The notes beneath the pieces were generated by a model that did not search any database, had not been told where the DNA came from, and worked only from the letters and a program-made list of their open reading frames with translations. Positions 1 through 7,448 of a stretch of 15,650 bases of DNA are shown in pieces. This DNA comes from Candidatus Bathyarchaeota archaeon. Its GTDB lineage: Archaea > Thermoproteota > Bathyarchaeia > TCS64. A program made the translations under genes and the position numbers. The first letter of the stretch is position 1; each line of letters starts with the position of its first letter. The DNA lies in contig WJIV01000084.1 of assembly GCA_014730055.1 (NCBI GenBank), positions 1 through 15,650 on the forward strand, written 5' to 3'.

Positions 1-741
1 AATAACCATGAAGAACATAGCCAAGCTTATGGCTCCTCCAATCAGTATGTTCGGAGCCCAGAACAGGCTCAGAATCATAAGCATTGTCGTCATCTTGACC
101 CAGTGGCCAAGCTCAACCAGAGCCATTGTATAACCGCTGAACTCAGTATATACCCCTCGCACTAGCTCCTGGTGTGCATGCCCTGATCCGCTGACGTCGA
201 AGGGGCTCTTCTTCATTTCTACTACTAGCACTATCTGAAGTGCTACTAGGGCAGCTGGGATCACGAGTAGCAATGGTTTTCCATATGTGTAGATGCCTTT
301 GATTGTGAAGCTTCCTGTTACCAGGAATATTGCTATATCAGCCAAGAGCAATACTGGCTCGTAGCTCAACATACTGAGGAATTCTCTTCTTCCTCCGATG
401 TAGCTGTACGGGCTCTTTGCGTTGAAGGCTGCTACTGTAAGGCATATATCGGCTATAGCTGTAACAAATAGAATCAGCAGTAAGTCTTGCCTAAAGGCAA
501 CAAGACCTGCAGATACTAATGCGAACCCTAAATACCCGAAGGCTAAAATGGGTTGCAGTTGACTCGCAATCATAGGGTTCTTACCCCAGAGTTTGAGTAC
601 GTCAAAGAAGGGTTGGAATAGGGGTGGCCCCATTCTCTCCTGCATTCTAGCGGTTAACTTCCTGTCTATCCCGACAAGAATTCCCCCTACAAAGGGGGTT
701 GCTAGCACGATTAAAACTGGTAATAGTTCTGTTATTTGCAT
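1..741 (-). CDS. NuoH/EchB-type membrane subunit of a group 4 hydrogenase-like complex (partial)
   Basis: The first 247 residues are present; the 3' end lies beyond the left edge. I translated it from the ATG that directly follows the TAA of the upstream NuoL-type gene (TAAATG, no gap). It begins MQITELLPVL and is very hydrophobic, with about six visible membrane segments. The family signature near residues 27-50 is clear (RKLTARMQERMGPPLFQPF, then DVLKLW). A second conserved loop, around residues 183-205, reads SPFDVSGSGHAHQELVRG then VYTEFSG, which corresponds to the NuoH/EchB quinone-site or hydrogenase-interface loop. Family knowledge: this subunit anchors the catalytic arm to the proton pump in complex I, Ech, Hyc/Hyf and Mbh. 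Placement after a NuoL-like gene matches echA-echB and hycC-hycD. Group 4 hydrogenase is more likely than a quinone complex I, but the deciding subunits are outside the window. Confidence 0.9.
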   Translation of the reverse strand, partial: MQITELLPVLIVLATPFVGGILVGIDRKLTARMQERMGPPLFQPFFDVLKLWGKNPMIASQLQPILAFGYLGFALVSAGLVAFRQDLLLILFVTAIADICLTVAAFNAKSPYSYIGGRREFLSMLSYEPVLLLADIAIFLVTGSFTIKGIYTYGKPLLLVIPAALVALQIVLVVEMKKSPFDVSGSGHAHQELVRGVYTEFSGYTMALVELGHWVKMTTMLMILSLFWAPNILIGGAISLAMFFMVI

Positions 742-2655
742 TTAGATTACCTCCATCACGAACATAAGTATCATCAGTAAGGTCCCACCGTAAACAGCTA
801 GTCTGTCGTAGAAAGACTCGTTGATCTCGTTCTCCAGGTATATTCCTGAGACCTCAGCATCGACGGTATCATCGGCTGTGGTCATGAAGGCACCGGATCT
901 GTCTACGACATTCTCTCCTCCGAGGTAGGGAGTCGTAATTGTGCCTCCTTTACTCTTTGCCAGTAGTGCTCCAATTATTATTACGGATAATCCAGCGATC
1001 CAAAGTGGCCATGTTGGGAAGTAGCTAAAGCCTATGTCTATGTTTAGCCATGGGGTTTCTACCGAAATGGGGTAGACCATACTAACCAAGGGGTTTACCA
1101 ACTTTCTGATAACGAAAGCTACCCCGATGCTCACAATAACGTTGATTCCGAGCAGGCTAAACATTGAGACCTTGTAAGGTGTTTGAAGTTTTTCGTTTGT
1201 GTTAGATTTCTGGTTTCTGGGCATTATTGTCAGGTATCCCAGCCACTTTGCATAGTAGAAGGTGGTTGCAGCGCTTCCAATCACTATTAGAACAGCTATT
1301 GGTAGGCTGTATAGTAGTGGGGCTGTTGCGACCGCGTCTACAGCTACCCATTTACCCAGGAGCATTCCGAATGGGGGCAAGAACATGCTTATCATTCCCG
1401 TGATCATGGCTGTTGTTGTGAGGGGTAGTTTACCCATGAGTCCTTCCCACTCCTCGATGTCTCTTGTGTGGATACGATTCTCAATTATTCCAGCGCCCAT
1501 GAATAGCATTCCTTTGGCTACGCTGTGGAATATCAGAAGGGTTACTGCTGCGCTGTAGCTCAGGCTCGTATTAAGCCCGATGCATAATATTATCAACCCT
1601 AGATTGCCTATGGTTGAGAACGCGAGTATGCGCTTGCTGATATTCTGCCTTATGGCCAGTATACTTGTAACGACGAAGGTTAGAATTCCTTCAGCAGCGA
1701 TAATCCAAGTTAGTGAGGTTCCCTGTATTGCAGGTGCCACTCTTAGCAGCATATAGATACCTGCGTTAACCATTGTACTACTGTGTAGGAGTGCCGATAC
1801 AGGAGTTGGCGCTACCATGGCTCCAAGTAGCCAACTGTGGAACGGGAACTGTGCAGACTTTGTGAAAGCTGCAACTGCCAGTAGAGAGAAAACAACTAAC
1901 AGTAACGGGTTGTTTGAAGCTATCAGCTCTGTCAGAGCTATGCTATGTATTGTGTTGTATCCTATGAACATGGCTGCAACAAACGCCACTCCTCCCACAA
2001 GCCCCATCCATAATGCTAGAATAGAGTTCTTGCGGGCTTCTTCAGTTCCGTCATGTCTGATCAAGGCGTAACAGCAGAGAGTTGTAAGCTCCCAGAAGAA
2101 GTACACCCAGTAAAGACTGTTGCTGTAGACCAGGCCGTTCATTGCCCCCAGCAATATTATCATGAAGAAGAAGAAACGGTTCTGACCGCTCTTTCCTATA
2201 TGCAGGTGTTTCTCGTGTTCATCCATATAGCTTAAGGCGTAGACGAGTACAGCAGAGCCCACTATGCTGATTATCAAGGTAAGTAAGTGTGATAGATTGT
2301 CTACGACCATTATGTGTTCGACGTGGGCACCCTTCAGGACGAACTCAAAGTAAGCAACTGGAACAAGCTGTAATAATCCTAATCCAGTTACCTGCCAGCT
2401 CTTGGATTTGAGTCCAATGTACAGGAAGTAAAGCAATAATCCAAAATCCAAGGCAATAACAAGCTGCTCAAAAATCGGGTTCGGTGAGAATAGTAGTGTC
2501 TCAGTCTGATATAGTAGTATGCTGGACGCTATCAACGAGATAGCTGTAATGGAGACTATCAAGCTCCTGATCCGTTTGTTGTCCAGGGCAAGTGAGAACA
2601 AGGCTGCTATTGCAGGCAAGCCCACATTTACCCCTACTAATATCTCAGGGTTCAT
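742..2655 (-). CDS. NuoL/EchA-type proton-translocating antiporter subunit
   Basis: A 637-residue polytopic membrane protein of the complex I / Mrp antiporter family. The key charged residues in the pumping channel are all visible: E189 in FFWELTTLCCYALI, K266 in FTKSAQFPFHSWL, K381 in HSVAKGMLF, and K435 in LPPFGMLLGKW. The APTPVSALLHSSTMVNAG signature (about 282-299) is intact. Near the C-terminus a PYLGGE motif (about 576-581) is followed by a soluble stretch and a last membrane helix. The start is supported by GGAGG seven bases upstream of the ATG. It lies 46 bp after a small unknown gene and abuts the NuoH-type gene. From the family, it should translocate H+ or Na+ driven by electron transfer in the membrane arm of an Ech/Hyf-like hydrogenase. 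I do not assign echA or hyfB because the catalytic genes are not visible. Confidence 0.9.
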   Translation of the reverse strand: MNPEILVGVNVGLPAIAALFSLALDNKRIRSLIVSITAISLIASSILLYQTETLLFSPNPIFEQLVIALDFGLLLYFLYIGLKSKSWQVTGLGLLQLVPVAYFEFVLKGAHVEHIMVVDNLSHLLTLIISIVGSAVLVYALSYMDEHEKHLHIGKSGQNRFFFFMIILLGAMNGLVYSNSLYWVYFFWELTTLCCYALIRHDGTEEARKNSILALWMGLVGGVAFVAAMFIGYNTIHSIALTELIASNNPLLLVVFSLLAVAAFTKSAQFPFHSWLLGAMVAPTPVSALLHSSTMVNAGIYMLLRVAPAIQGTSLTWIIAAEGILTFVVTSILAIRQNISKRILAFSTIGNLGLIILCIGLNTSLSYSAAVTLLIFHSVAKGMLFMGAGIIENRIHTRDIEEWEGLMGKLPLTTTAMITGMISMFLPPFGMLLGKWVAVDAVATAPLLYSLPIAVLIVIGSAATTFYYAKWLGYLTIMPRNQKSNTNEKLQTPYKVSMFSLLGINVIVSIGVAFVIRKLVNPLVSMVYPISVETPWLNIDIGFSYFPTWPLWIAGLSVIIIGALLAKSKGGTITTPYLGGENVVDRSGAFMTTADDTVDAEVSGIYLENEINESFYDRLAVYGGTLLMILMFVMEVI

Positions 2656-2701
2656 TCAGGTTCCTCCGTTTTTCTGATGGTTGATTGAACAACCATGGAT
2701 C

Positions 2702-3028
2702 TTATTGGACCTCTATTACGGGAATAGCTTCCTTAGCAATACATACATCGTTGTCCTTGAAGCTGTCAAGATCAATGATCCTGCAGTGCATGATTTTTCG
2801 TTTGAGACCAAGTTCATCGAAGACGTGAAGCATTCCCTGGTTTTTCTCTTCCTTATTCGGAAGGAACATGGCATATCCTCGTGGGGGAGTACCGCTTATT
2901 GCGAAGAAAATCGCGCCAGTCTCATTTCCTGCACAGGGCGACTTGTGTATGAACATATCTCGGTGAGTCTTGTCTTCCTGTGTCTCGAGGATTACATCCT
3001 GAACCTTTGCGACGGATAATTCCTGCAT
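2702..3028 (-). CDS. Small unknown protein preceding hydrogenase-like membrane subunits
   Basis: A 108-residue protein that I do not recognise. It looks soluble, with no signal peptide or membrane segment. It contains three cysteines (C32, C82, C96) that do not form a standard iron-sulfur motif, and a central stretch GAIFFAISGTPPRGYAMFLP (39-58) that looks like a beta-rich core. The start is supported by AAGGAGGA about 10 bases upstream, inside the last codons of the preceding gene, so the pair is likely translationally linked. It lies between another small unknown gene and the NuoL-type subunit on the same strand, so it is probably co-transcribed with the complex. It could be an extra subunit, assembly factor or redox adaptor; nothing in the sequence decides between these. 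Confidence 0.72.
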   Translation of the reverse strand: MQELSVAKVQDVILETQEDKTHRDMFIHKSPCAGNETGAIFFAISGTPPRGYAMFLPNKEEKNQGMLHVFDELGLKRKIMHCRIIDLDSFKDNDVCIAKEAIPVIEVQ

Positions 3029-3034
3029 TTGTAT

Positions 3035-3397
3035 CTAATCCTCCTTATCGAGGATTGAGGTTCTGACTTCCATTATCTCCTTAACGGATACGCCTTCTTT
3101 TCCTTCTTCTCTGAGTTTCTCCAGAACTGATTCCTTCTGAGTTTTCCTCTGCATTCTTCTGTTCTCGCATTCCTTTGCCACGAGTCTCTGAAGCAAAGCG
3201 CTGTCTCTCTCTGCTATATTCATAGCTAGTCTCTCGCCTGTCTCGCAGTCGTTACAGACTGTGTCTATAAGATGGAAGATGTTGTTCTTGTAATTGATTA
3301 AGCTGTCATAGAGTTTTCTAAACTCTGTATCCATCTCATTAGCTGAGAGCCCGGGCCCGAAGAAGACCAGTTCTTCATCATTCCTATTATAATTCAT
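3035..3397 (-). CDS. Small unknown protein, first gene of the hydrogenase-like operon
   Basis: A 120-residue soluble, mostly helical and highly charged protein that I do not recognise. It has a CNDC pair at C48 and C51 (VCNDCETGER) and a further C77, so metal or cluster binding is possible but unproven. The C-terminal third (about 78-120) is rich in Lys, Glu and Arg and likely a helical or coiled segment. A strong GGAGG lies seven bases before the ATG, and a TATA box lies about 40 bases upstream, so this is the promoter-proximal gene of the minus-strand operon. The gap to the next unknown gene is only 6 bp. The conserved context with a membrane hydrogenase-like complex suggests an accessory role, which is inference only. 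Confidence 0.72.
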   Translation of the reverse strand: MNYNRNDEELVFFGPGLSANEMDTEFRKLYDSLINYKNNIFHLIDTVCNDCETGERLAMNIAERDSALLQRLVAKECENRRMQRKTQKESVLEKLREEGKEGVSVKEIMEVRTSILDKED

Positions 3398-3435
3398 CCT
3401 TTTTCCTCCTTCACCGTACTTACATCAGCATAGGT

Positions 3436-3445
3436 ATTATATAAA
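3436..3445 (-). promoter_or_regulatory. TATA box for the hydrogenase-like operon
   Basis: The minus-strand sequence TTTATATAAT, preceded by CTTGG as a weak BRE, lies about 40 bases before the ATG at 3397. Transcription would start near 3410-3416, giving a short leader that holds the GGAGG ribosome site. A run rich in T on this strand lies just upstream (about 3455-3481). Confidence 0.6.
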
Positions 3446-3557
3446 CCAAGATTACAAAAAAAACGATAAAAATATAAAAAACCGCTACTATTAGTGCTCA
3501 GTAATATGGAAAATTTCGCATTAAAAACCAGAAAAATACTAACAATTAACATAGTTG

Positions 3558-3612
3558 ATTTTGTACATTTTTCATATTGCTTAGTTAATCGAATGAAAAG
3601 TATGTACAAAAT
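3558..3612. promoter_or_regulatory. 11-bp perfect inverted repeat, candidate operator of the tandem HTH regulator
   Basis: ATTTTGTACAT (3558-3568) and ATGTACAAAAT (3602-3612) are perfect reverse complements, separated by 33 bp. Each arm itself contains the palindrome TGTACA, and the two palindrome centres are 41 bp apart, close to four helical turns. The right arm ends one base before the AGGTGA ribosome site of the regulator gene, so binding there would block its own promoter or start. This is a sequence observation; its use as an operator is inferred. Confidence 0.55.
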
Positions 3613-3624
3613 AGGTGATTAAAT

Positions 3625-4761
3625 ATGTCAGAACTATTAGAGGAACATGATAACCTGAAGATTTTGGAAGAGTTGGTATCGGGGAATGCTGTTAGTGTCA
3701 ACATTAGCGAACTTTCGAGGATTTTAGGTAAACATCGTAATACTATAAAAAAGAGTGTTGAGAAGCTATTCGAGCATAATATAATCGATAGGCCCTTCTA
3801 TCCCTTTCATGGATTATATAAGATCTATCCACTTTTAGCCGTTATATATTTAGATCTTCCCGAATGTAGGGAATGTACTGAGGATATAATAAAATGGATT
3901 AAAGAGGACCCACAAATATTTGCCGCATACCGTTCGAGGCAAGGCGAATATGACACACTATTATTCACTTATCATGAGAGCATAACATCTTACCAGCTCT
4001 GGATAGCGACTGTACCCAGCATATTAAAGATAAATTACGGGGTTGAGGAAGAACATGCACACTTCGAAATGAGTACAGCATACTTCAGTAATCAATTGAT
4101 GATCAAGTATAACCCCAGCACTGGGATAAATCTAATGGAGAGGGATTACAATAATAATGGTGAACTTGTTTTAAGAGGTCACAGTCTTGATCAGCTAGAT
4201 CTCGATATAATCCGGTGTCTTGTGAATGGAAAAGGGATCAAAACCAACACGACCCATCTATGCGATAAAACTGGGTTACACAGAAAGACAGTAGAGAAAA
4301 GAGTAAGCAGTATGATCGATGAAAGATTGATCTCTGAACCAGTATGCAGATTCCCAAATTTTTTCGTCCCTCCAAACTATCTACTTACATATATACTTGT
4401 TCAGTTCAGGGAGTTGGATGAGAGGATAATTAACGAGCTTATAATTGACCAAAATGTACCGATTGCGATACATACGATTTACGGTAGATATAATATGCTG
4501 GTTTTTGGTAACTTCAAAGACCTTGACGAGCACCTAAAGTGGGAAGAGAACTATAGAGTTCTTTTCCCTGAGAGCTTTGGTAGTGCACAGATAGTGTATC
4601 TGAGCCCCGAGATGACTATAAGCTTCAATCAGCAGATTGTTAGTCTAAGCTATATTCGTGGTAAACTGGGTAAAGAAGAGGAGATGGATCTCGGTAGAAC
4701 TATACGACAACTGGAGAGAGCCCGTGCCAGGGTGCTCTACAATTTACCCAAGGGCTCATGA
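3625..4761 (+). CDS. Tandem-duplicated winged-HTH transcriptional regulator
   Basis: A 378-residue protein built of two similar halves, each an HTH domain followed by a ligand-type alpha/beta domain, resembling a doubled Lrp-like regulator. HTH 1 is at about 10-56 (ELSRILGKHRNTIKKSVEKL) and HTH 2 at about 188-240 (HLCDKTGLHRKTVEKRVSSM). The following segments also align (IIDRPFYPF with LISEPVCRF). A CREC pair sits at C81 and C84 in the first half only. The start is supported by AGGTGA six bases upstream. The gene is transcribed away from the hydrogenase-like operon and shares its 227-bp intergenic region, so it may control that operon, itself, or both. A single chain with two HTHs could bind as a pseudo-dimer. 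The ligand is unknown, and it could instead act on distant genes. Confidence 0.8.
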   Translation: MSELLEEHDNLKILEELVSGNAVSVNISELSRILGKHRNTIKKSVEKLFEHNIIDRPFYPFHGLYKIYPLLAVIYLDLPECRECTEDIIKWIKEDPQIFAAYRSRQGEYDTLLFTYHESITSYQLWIATVPSILKINYGVEEEHAHFEMSTAYFSNQLMIKYNPSTGINLMERDYNNNGELVLRGHSLDQLDLDIIRCLVNGKGIKTNTTHLCDKTGLHRKTVEKRVSSMIDERLISEPVCRFPNFFVPPNYLLTYILVQFRELDERIINELIIDQNVPIAIHTIYGRYNMLVFGNFKDLDEHLKWEENYRVLFPESFGSAQIVYLSPEMTISFNQQIVSLSYIRGKLGKEEEMDLGRTIRQLERARARVLYNLPKGS

Positions 4762-4773
4762 TATCCATCTAAC

Positions 4774-4780
4774 TTTTAAT
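4774..4780 (+). promoter_or_regulatory. Possible TATA box for the HAD phosphatase gene
   Basis: TTTTAAT lies about 26 bases before the ATG at 4803, which would give a leaderless transcript. No ribosome site precedes that ATG, which fits a leaderless start. The element is short and lies in A/T-rich sequence. Confidence 0.35.
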
Positions 4781-4802
4781 CCCACCCTAATAGAATATTG
4801 CC

Positions 4803-5474
4803 ATGCTCTATGAGATACAGTTGATTATCTACGATATGGATGGGGTTCTAATAGACTCTACTGTTGCAATAAAGTCGGCTTTTATTGACTCATTTAATGA
4901 ACTAGGGCTAAAATATGATATTGATCTTGTAATGAAATTAATGGGCAACCCACTTAGAGTTATCTTAGATAGAACCCTGAGGGTTGAAGACGCACATTTC
5001 ATGGAGGAGTTCGTGGAATCATATAGAAGAAATTACGTTGAGCATCACTTGAGAGACCTCAAATTAATGGAAGACGTCCACGATACTCTACGATATTTCA
5101 AAGCCAGAGGATTCAAGCAAAGCATAGCGACAAATGGTTCATCGGCATTTATGAGACCGGTAATGGAGGAATTTGGTGTAATGAAGTATTTGGATCTCTT
5201 CCTTGGTTTTGATGATGCCAAGGTACCTAAACCTGATCCTAGGATCATAGATATGACCCTTGAAGAGTTGAATATCGATAAAAATAATGCAGTATTTGTT
5301 GACGACAGTGCTATTGGATTAGGTGCTGGGAAAAACGCCGGGGTTCATACAGTAGGTATAACCTCTGGCATACACACAAGAGAGCAGATAGAAGAAGCAT
5401 ACCCTGATTACATAATTGAGAGTCTCTTAGAACTCAAGAAAATAGTAAGCGTTGGTGCGACCGCCGGGATTTGA
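4803..5474 (+). CDS. HAD-superfamily phosphatase, subfamily IA
   Basis: A 223-residue HAD hydrolase with all four motifs: D11 and D13 in YDMDGVLIDS (nucleophile and acid), T110/N111 in SIATNGSS, K143 in VPKPDPR, and D167/D168 in VFVDDSAIGLGAG. A helical cap lies between motifs I and II (about 18-90), as in phosphoglycolate phosphatase and beta-phosphoglucomutase. The substrate cannot be read from sequence. It stands alone, 41 bp after the tandem HTH gene, and converges with the tRNA-Gly and histidine operon. Its final eight codons lie inside the 3' end of the opposite-strand tRNA gene (22-bp overlap with the CCA-containing gene). A natural core end near ELKKIVS suggests the tail is a tolerated extension. 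It could be a sugar-phosphate or glycolate-phosphate phosphatase, or less likely a second histidinol-phosphatase candidate. Confidence 0.88.
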   Translation: MLYEIQLIIYDMDGVLIDSTVAIKSAFIDSFNELGLKYDIDLVMKLMGNPLRVILDRTLRVEDAHFMEEFVESYRRNYVEHHLRDLKLMEDVHDTLRYFKARGFKQSIATNGSSAFMRPVMEEFGVMKYLDLFLGFDDAKVPKPDPRIIDMTLEELNIDKNNAVFVDDSAIGLGAGKNAGVHTVGITSGIHTREQIEEAYPDYIIESLLELKKIVSVGATAGI

Positions 5475-5527
5475 ACCCGGGCCGTCTGCGTGGCAGGCAG
5501 AAATCATAGCCTCTAGACTACGGTCGC
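5453..5527 (-). tRNA. tRNA-Gly (GCC), CCA encoded
   Basis: The minus-strand sequence folds as a complete tRNA. The acceptor GCGACCG (5527-5521) pairs with CGGTCGC (5463-5457). The anticodon arm is TCTGC-CTGCCAC-GCAGA, giving anticodon GCC. The T arm is CCGGG-TTCAAAT-CCCGG. The discriminator is A (5456) and CCA is encoded (5455-5453). There is no intron. The D stem is short, with a G-U pair. A TATA box lies 25-34 bp upstream. The gene is downstream of hisI on the same strand and overlaps the 3' end of the convergent HAD gene. Confidence 0.97.
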
Positions 5528-5551
5528 TCGCACACAGTAAGACAAACCCGT

Positions 5552-5561
5552 GGTTATATTT
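5552..5561 (-). promoter_or_regulatory. TATA box of the tRNA-Gly gene
   Basis: The minus-strand AAATATAACC is centred about 29 bp before the mature tRNA 5' end, which fits an independent archaeal promoter with transcription starting a few bases upstream of the tRNA. The tRNA therefore need not depend on read-through from hisI. Confidence 0.55.
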
Positions 5562-5590
5562 CTTACTCTCAAAATTGATTGGAAAAGAAT

Positions 5591-5941
5591 CTATGGATGA
5601 ACTTGAGGAAGTTTTTCGAGTCTTTTATGGAAACAGCTTTGTTCCCCAAGGTGGCAAGCGGGGCCTGTTTGTTCCACAAGGTAGAGGACTGCATCGTTAT
5701 CGCAGTCAGTTAAGACCTCTCTGATTCTCTGGACGTTTCCGCTGGTTACACCTTTCTTCATTATCTTACCGTGGCTCCTCCGATAGTAGTGTGCCCAGCC
5801 TGTCTCGAAAGTCTTCTGAAGTGCTTCCTTGTTAATGTATGCAAGTGTCAGTACCTCTAATGTGTCGGCTTCCTGTGTTATTACTGGTATTAGTCCATCC
5901 ATCTTATCCCAGTCTAGCTCATTGATTTTTACCTGTTTCAT
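5591..5941 (-). CDS. hisI: Phosphoribosyl-AMP cyclohydrolase
   Basis: This 116-residue protein opens the adenine ring of PR-AMP, the third step of histidine synthesis. The signature is complete: [37 protein letters not shown], and a metal site made of D79, C80, D81 and D83 (TDCDND) with C96 and C103 ([11 protein letters not shown]). The Cys spacing of 16 and 7 residues matches the known zinc site of the family. It is a stand-alone HisI with no HisE domain, unlike the HisIE fusion of many bacteria. It is the last gene of the operon, and its ATG overlaps the hisF stop by 4 bp. Confidence 0.97.
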   Translation of the reverse strand: MKQVKINELDWDKMDGLIPVITQEADTLEVLTLAYINKEALQKTFETGWAHYYRRSHGKIMKKGVTSGNVQRIREVLTDCDNDAVLYLVEQTGPACHLGEQSCFHKRLEKLPQVHP

Positions 5942-6738
5942 ATTCGTATGTTCACCCCCTGATCTCTGAGATATTGTTTTACAGTCGAGACTGGATATTG
6001 ATCATAATGGAAAACTGAAGCAGCTAGAGCAGCATCTGCATTGCCTTCCTTGAAGGCATCTAGGAAATGCTTTGGCTCCCCAGCGCCACCACTTGCTATT
6101 AAGGGGACTCTCACCCTATCAGATATCGCTCTATTAAGTAAGTTATCATATCCCTGTTTTGTACCATCTCTATCCATTGAAGTTACCAGGAGTTCTCCTG
6201 CCCCCAGATTGACTACCTCTACAGACCATTCTAATGCGTCTATGCCTGTGGCTTTTTTACCACCATATGTATACACCTCAAACCAGCATGGGCCATCAGG
6301 AGCATCAACTAGCTGGTGGCCATCAAGTTTATCATACCTGCGTTTAGCATCTATGGCGATGACGACACATTGAGAACCAAAAGTGTCCGCTATATCAGTG
6401 ATTGCTTGGGGGTTCTCAACAGCTGCAGTATTAAGCCCAGTCTTGTCTGCACCATTCCTCAGGACCTCTCTAACGTCGTCTACGTTTTTGATGCCTCCGC
6501 CCACAGTAAAAGGGATATTTATTTGGGTAGCAACATCCCTGACTAGATATTTGAGGGTATCCCGTTTTTCCTGGCTGGCTGTAATATCCAAAAAGACAAG
6601 TTCATCCGCCCCGTCCTGATTATAGCGCTGGGCCAGTTCAACAGGATCTCCAGCGTCTCTAAGGTTTACAAAGTGTGTGCCTTTGACGACCCTACCATCT
6701 TTGATATCCATACAGGGGATGATGCGTTTTGCTAACAT
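5938..6738 (-). CDS. hisF: Imidazole glycerol phosphate synthase, cyclase subunit
   Basis: A 266-residue TIM barrel that pairs with HisH to make IGP and AICAR from PRFAR. The catalytic aspartates D11 ([15 protein letters not shown]) and D130 (VVIAIDAKR) are at the standard positions, and the phosphate loops FTVGGGIKN (77-85) and IASGGAGEP are intact. A short insert of about 10 residues (about 135-150) precedes [11 protein letters not shown] and is common in some archaea. An oddity: the usual DKVSINT strand reads DKTGLNT, with glycine at the place of a normally conserved serine (position 101). It overlaps hisA by 7 bp and hisI by 4 bp. Confidence 0.97.
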   Translation of the reverse strand: MLAKRIIPCMDIKDGRVVKGTHFVNLRDAGDPVELAQRYNQDGADELVFLDITASQEKRDTLKYLVRDVATQINIPFTVGGGIKNVDDVREVLRNGADKTGLNTAAVENPQAITDIADTFGSQCVVIAIDAKRRYDKLDGHQLVDAPDGPCWFEVYTYGGKKATGIDALEWSVEVVNLGAGELLVTSMDRDGTKQGYDNLLNRAISDRVRVPLIASGGAGEPKHFLDAFKEGNADAALAASVFHYDQYPVSTVKQYLRDQGVNIRI

Positions 6739-7448
6739 CTCTTAGCCTCCTCAAGTATCTCGGCCAAGCTGAGTTTCTTCTCATAAAGTGCTTTACCTAT
6801 TACAACAGCTTTTACTCCCGATGACCTCAGATCTGAGATGTCCTGGAGACTTGATACGCCGCCACTTGCTATTATGGAGGCCTTATCGCTTATTGTATTC
6901 ATGGTCCTGATATCCGGACCCTTCAATGTACCATCACGGGTTATATCTGTTACCAAAAACCACTCAAAACCGTCTGCGGTAAATCTCTCAAGAGCCTCAA
7001 TTATAGTTAATCCCCCTGACTTCTTCCATCCATCAATTTTGACTCTTCCTTTTTCATGGTCCAGAGCGATAATTACCCTATCAGACCCATATTCTCCAAG
7101 AATTAGCTTCGATTCCTCTGGGTTTTTAATAGGCATACTCCCCAATATGATTTTTTCAACTCCTGAGTCCAAAAAATACCTGGCTTTGGCTATTGTCCTT
7201 ATACCCCCACCTATTTGAATGGGGATTTCCAGGTTTTCGGAGATAGATATAATAATATCCTGATTATCCGACTTGCCAAAGACCGCATCCAGATCTATTA
7301 TATGAATACTATTAGCACCCTGTTTCTGCCAGTTAAGTGCAGCCTCCAAGGGGTTATCCATATATGTATCGCTTCTATCTGGGTCTCCCAAAGTGAGCCT
7401 GACGACCTTTTTATCCAGGATATCAATGGCGGGAATTATCTCGATCAT
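6732..7448 (-). CDS. hisA: Phosphoribosylformimino-AICAR-phosphate isomerase
   Basis: A 238-residue TIM barrel that isomerises ProFAR to PRFAR, the substrate of HisF/HisH. The N-terminal [19 protein letters not shown] carries the catalytic D9, and IALDHEKG carries the acid D130. The phosphate-binding GGGIR (80-84) and IASGGVSS loops and the [14 protein letters not shown] motif (166-179) are present. The length is normal. It lies between hisH and hisF with overlaps of 4 and 7 bp, so translation is probably coupled. It resembles HisA rather than the bifunctional PriA or TrpF. Confidence 0.96.
   Translation of the reverse strand: MIEIIPAIDILDKKVVRLTLGDPDRSDTYMDNPLEAALNWQKQGANSIHIIDLDAVFGKSDNQDIIISISENLEIPIQIGGGIRTIAKARYFLDSGVEKIILGSMPIKNPEESKLILGEYGSDRVIIALDHEKGRVKIDGWKKSGGLTIIEALERFTADGFEWFLVTDITRDGTLKGPDIRTMNTISDKASIIASGGVSSLQDISDLRSSGVKAVVIGKALYEKKLSLAEILEEAKRC

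Noticed and set aside
1..741. Assignment of the membrane genes to a respiratory NADH or F420 complex I
   Set aside because: The direct NuoL-then-NuoH order fits Ech/Hyf-type group 4 complexes better; still undecided without the catalytic subunits.
3394..3609. 71-aa minus-strand ORF in the divergent intergenic region
   Set aside because: It contains the TATA box of the operon, has no ribosome site, is of A/T-driven composition and overlaps the next gene's ribosome site.
5452..5724. Plus-strand ORF beginning MVRPPGFEPGPSAWQ
   Set aside because: It is the well-known false protein made by translating the antisense of a tRNA gene; it then runs antisense through hisI.
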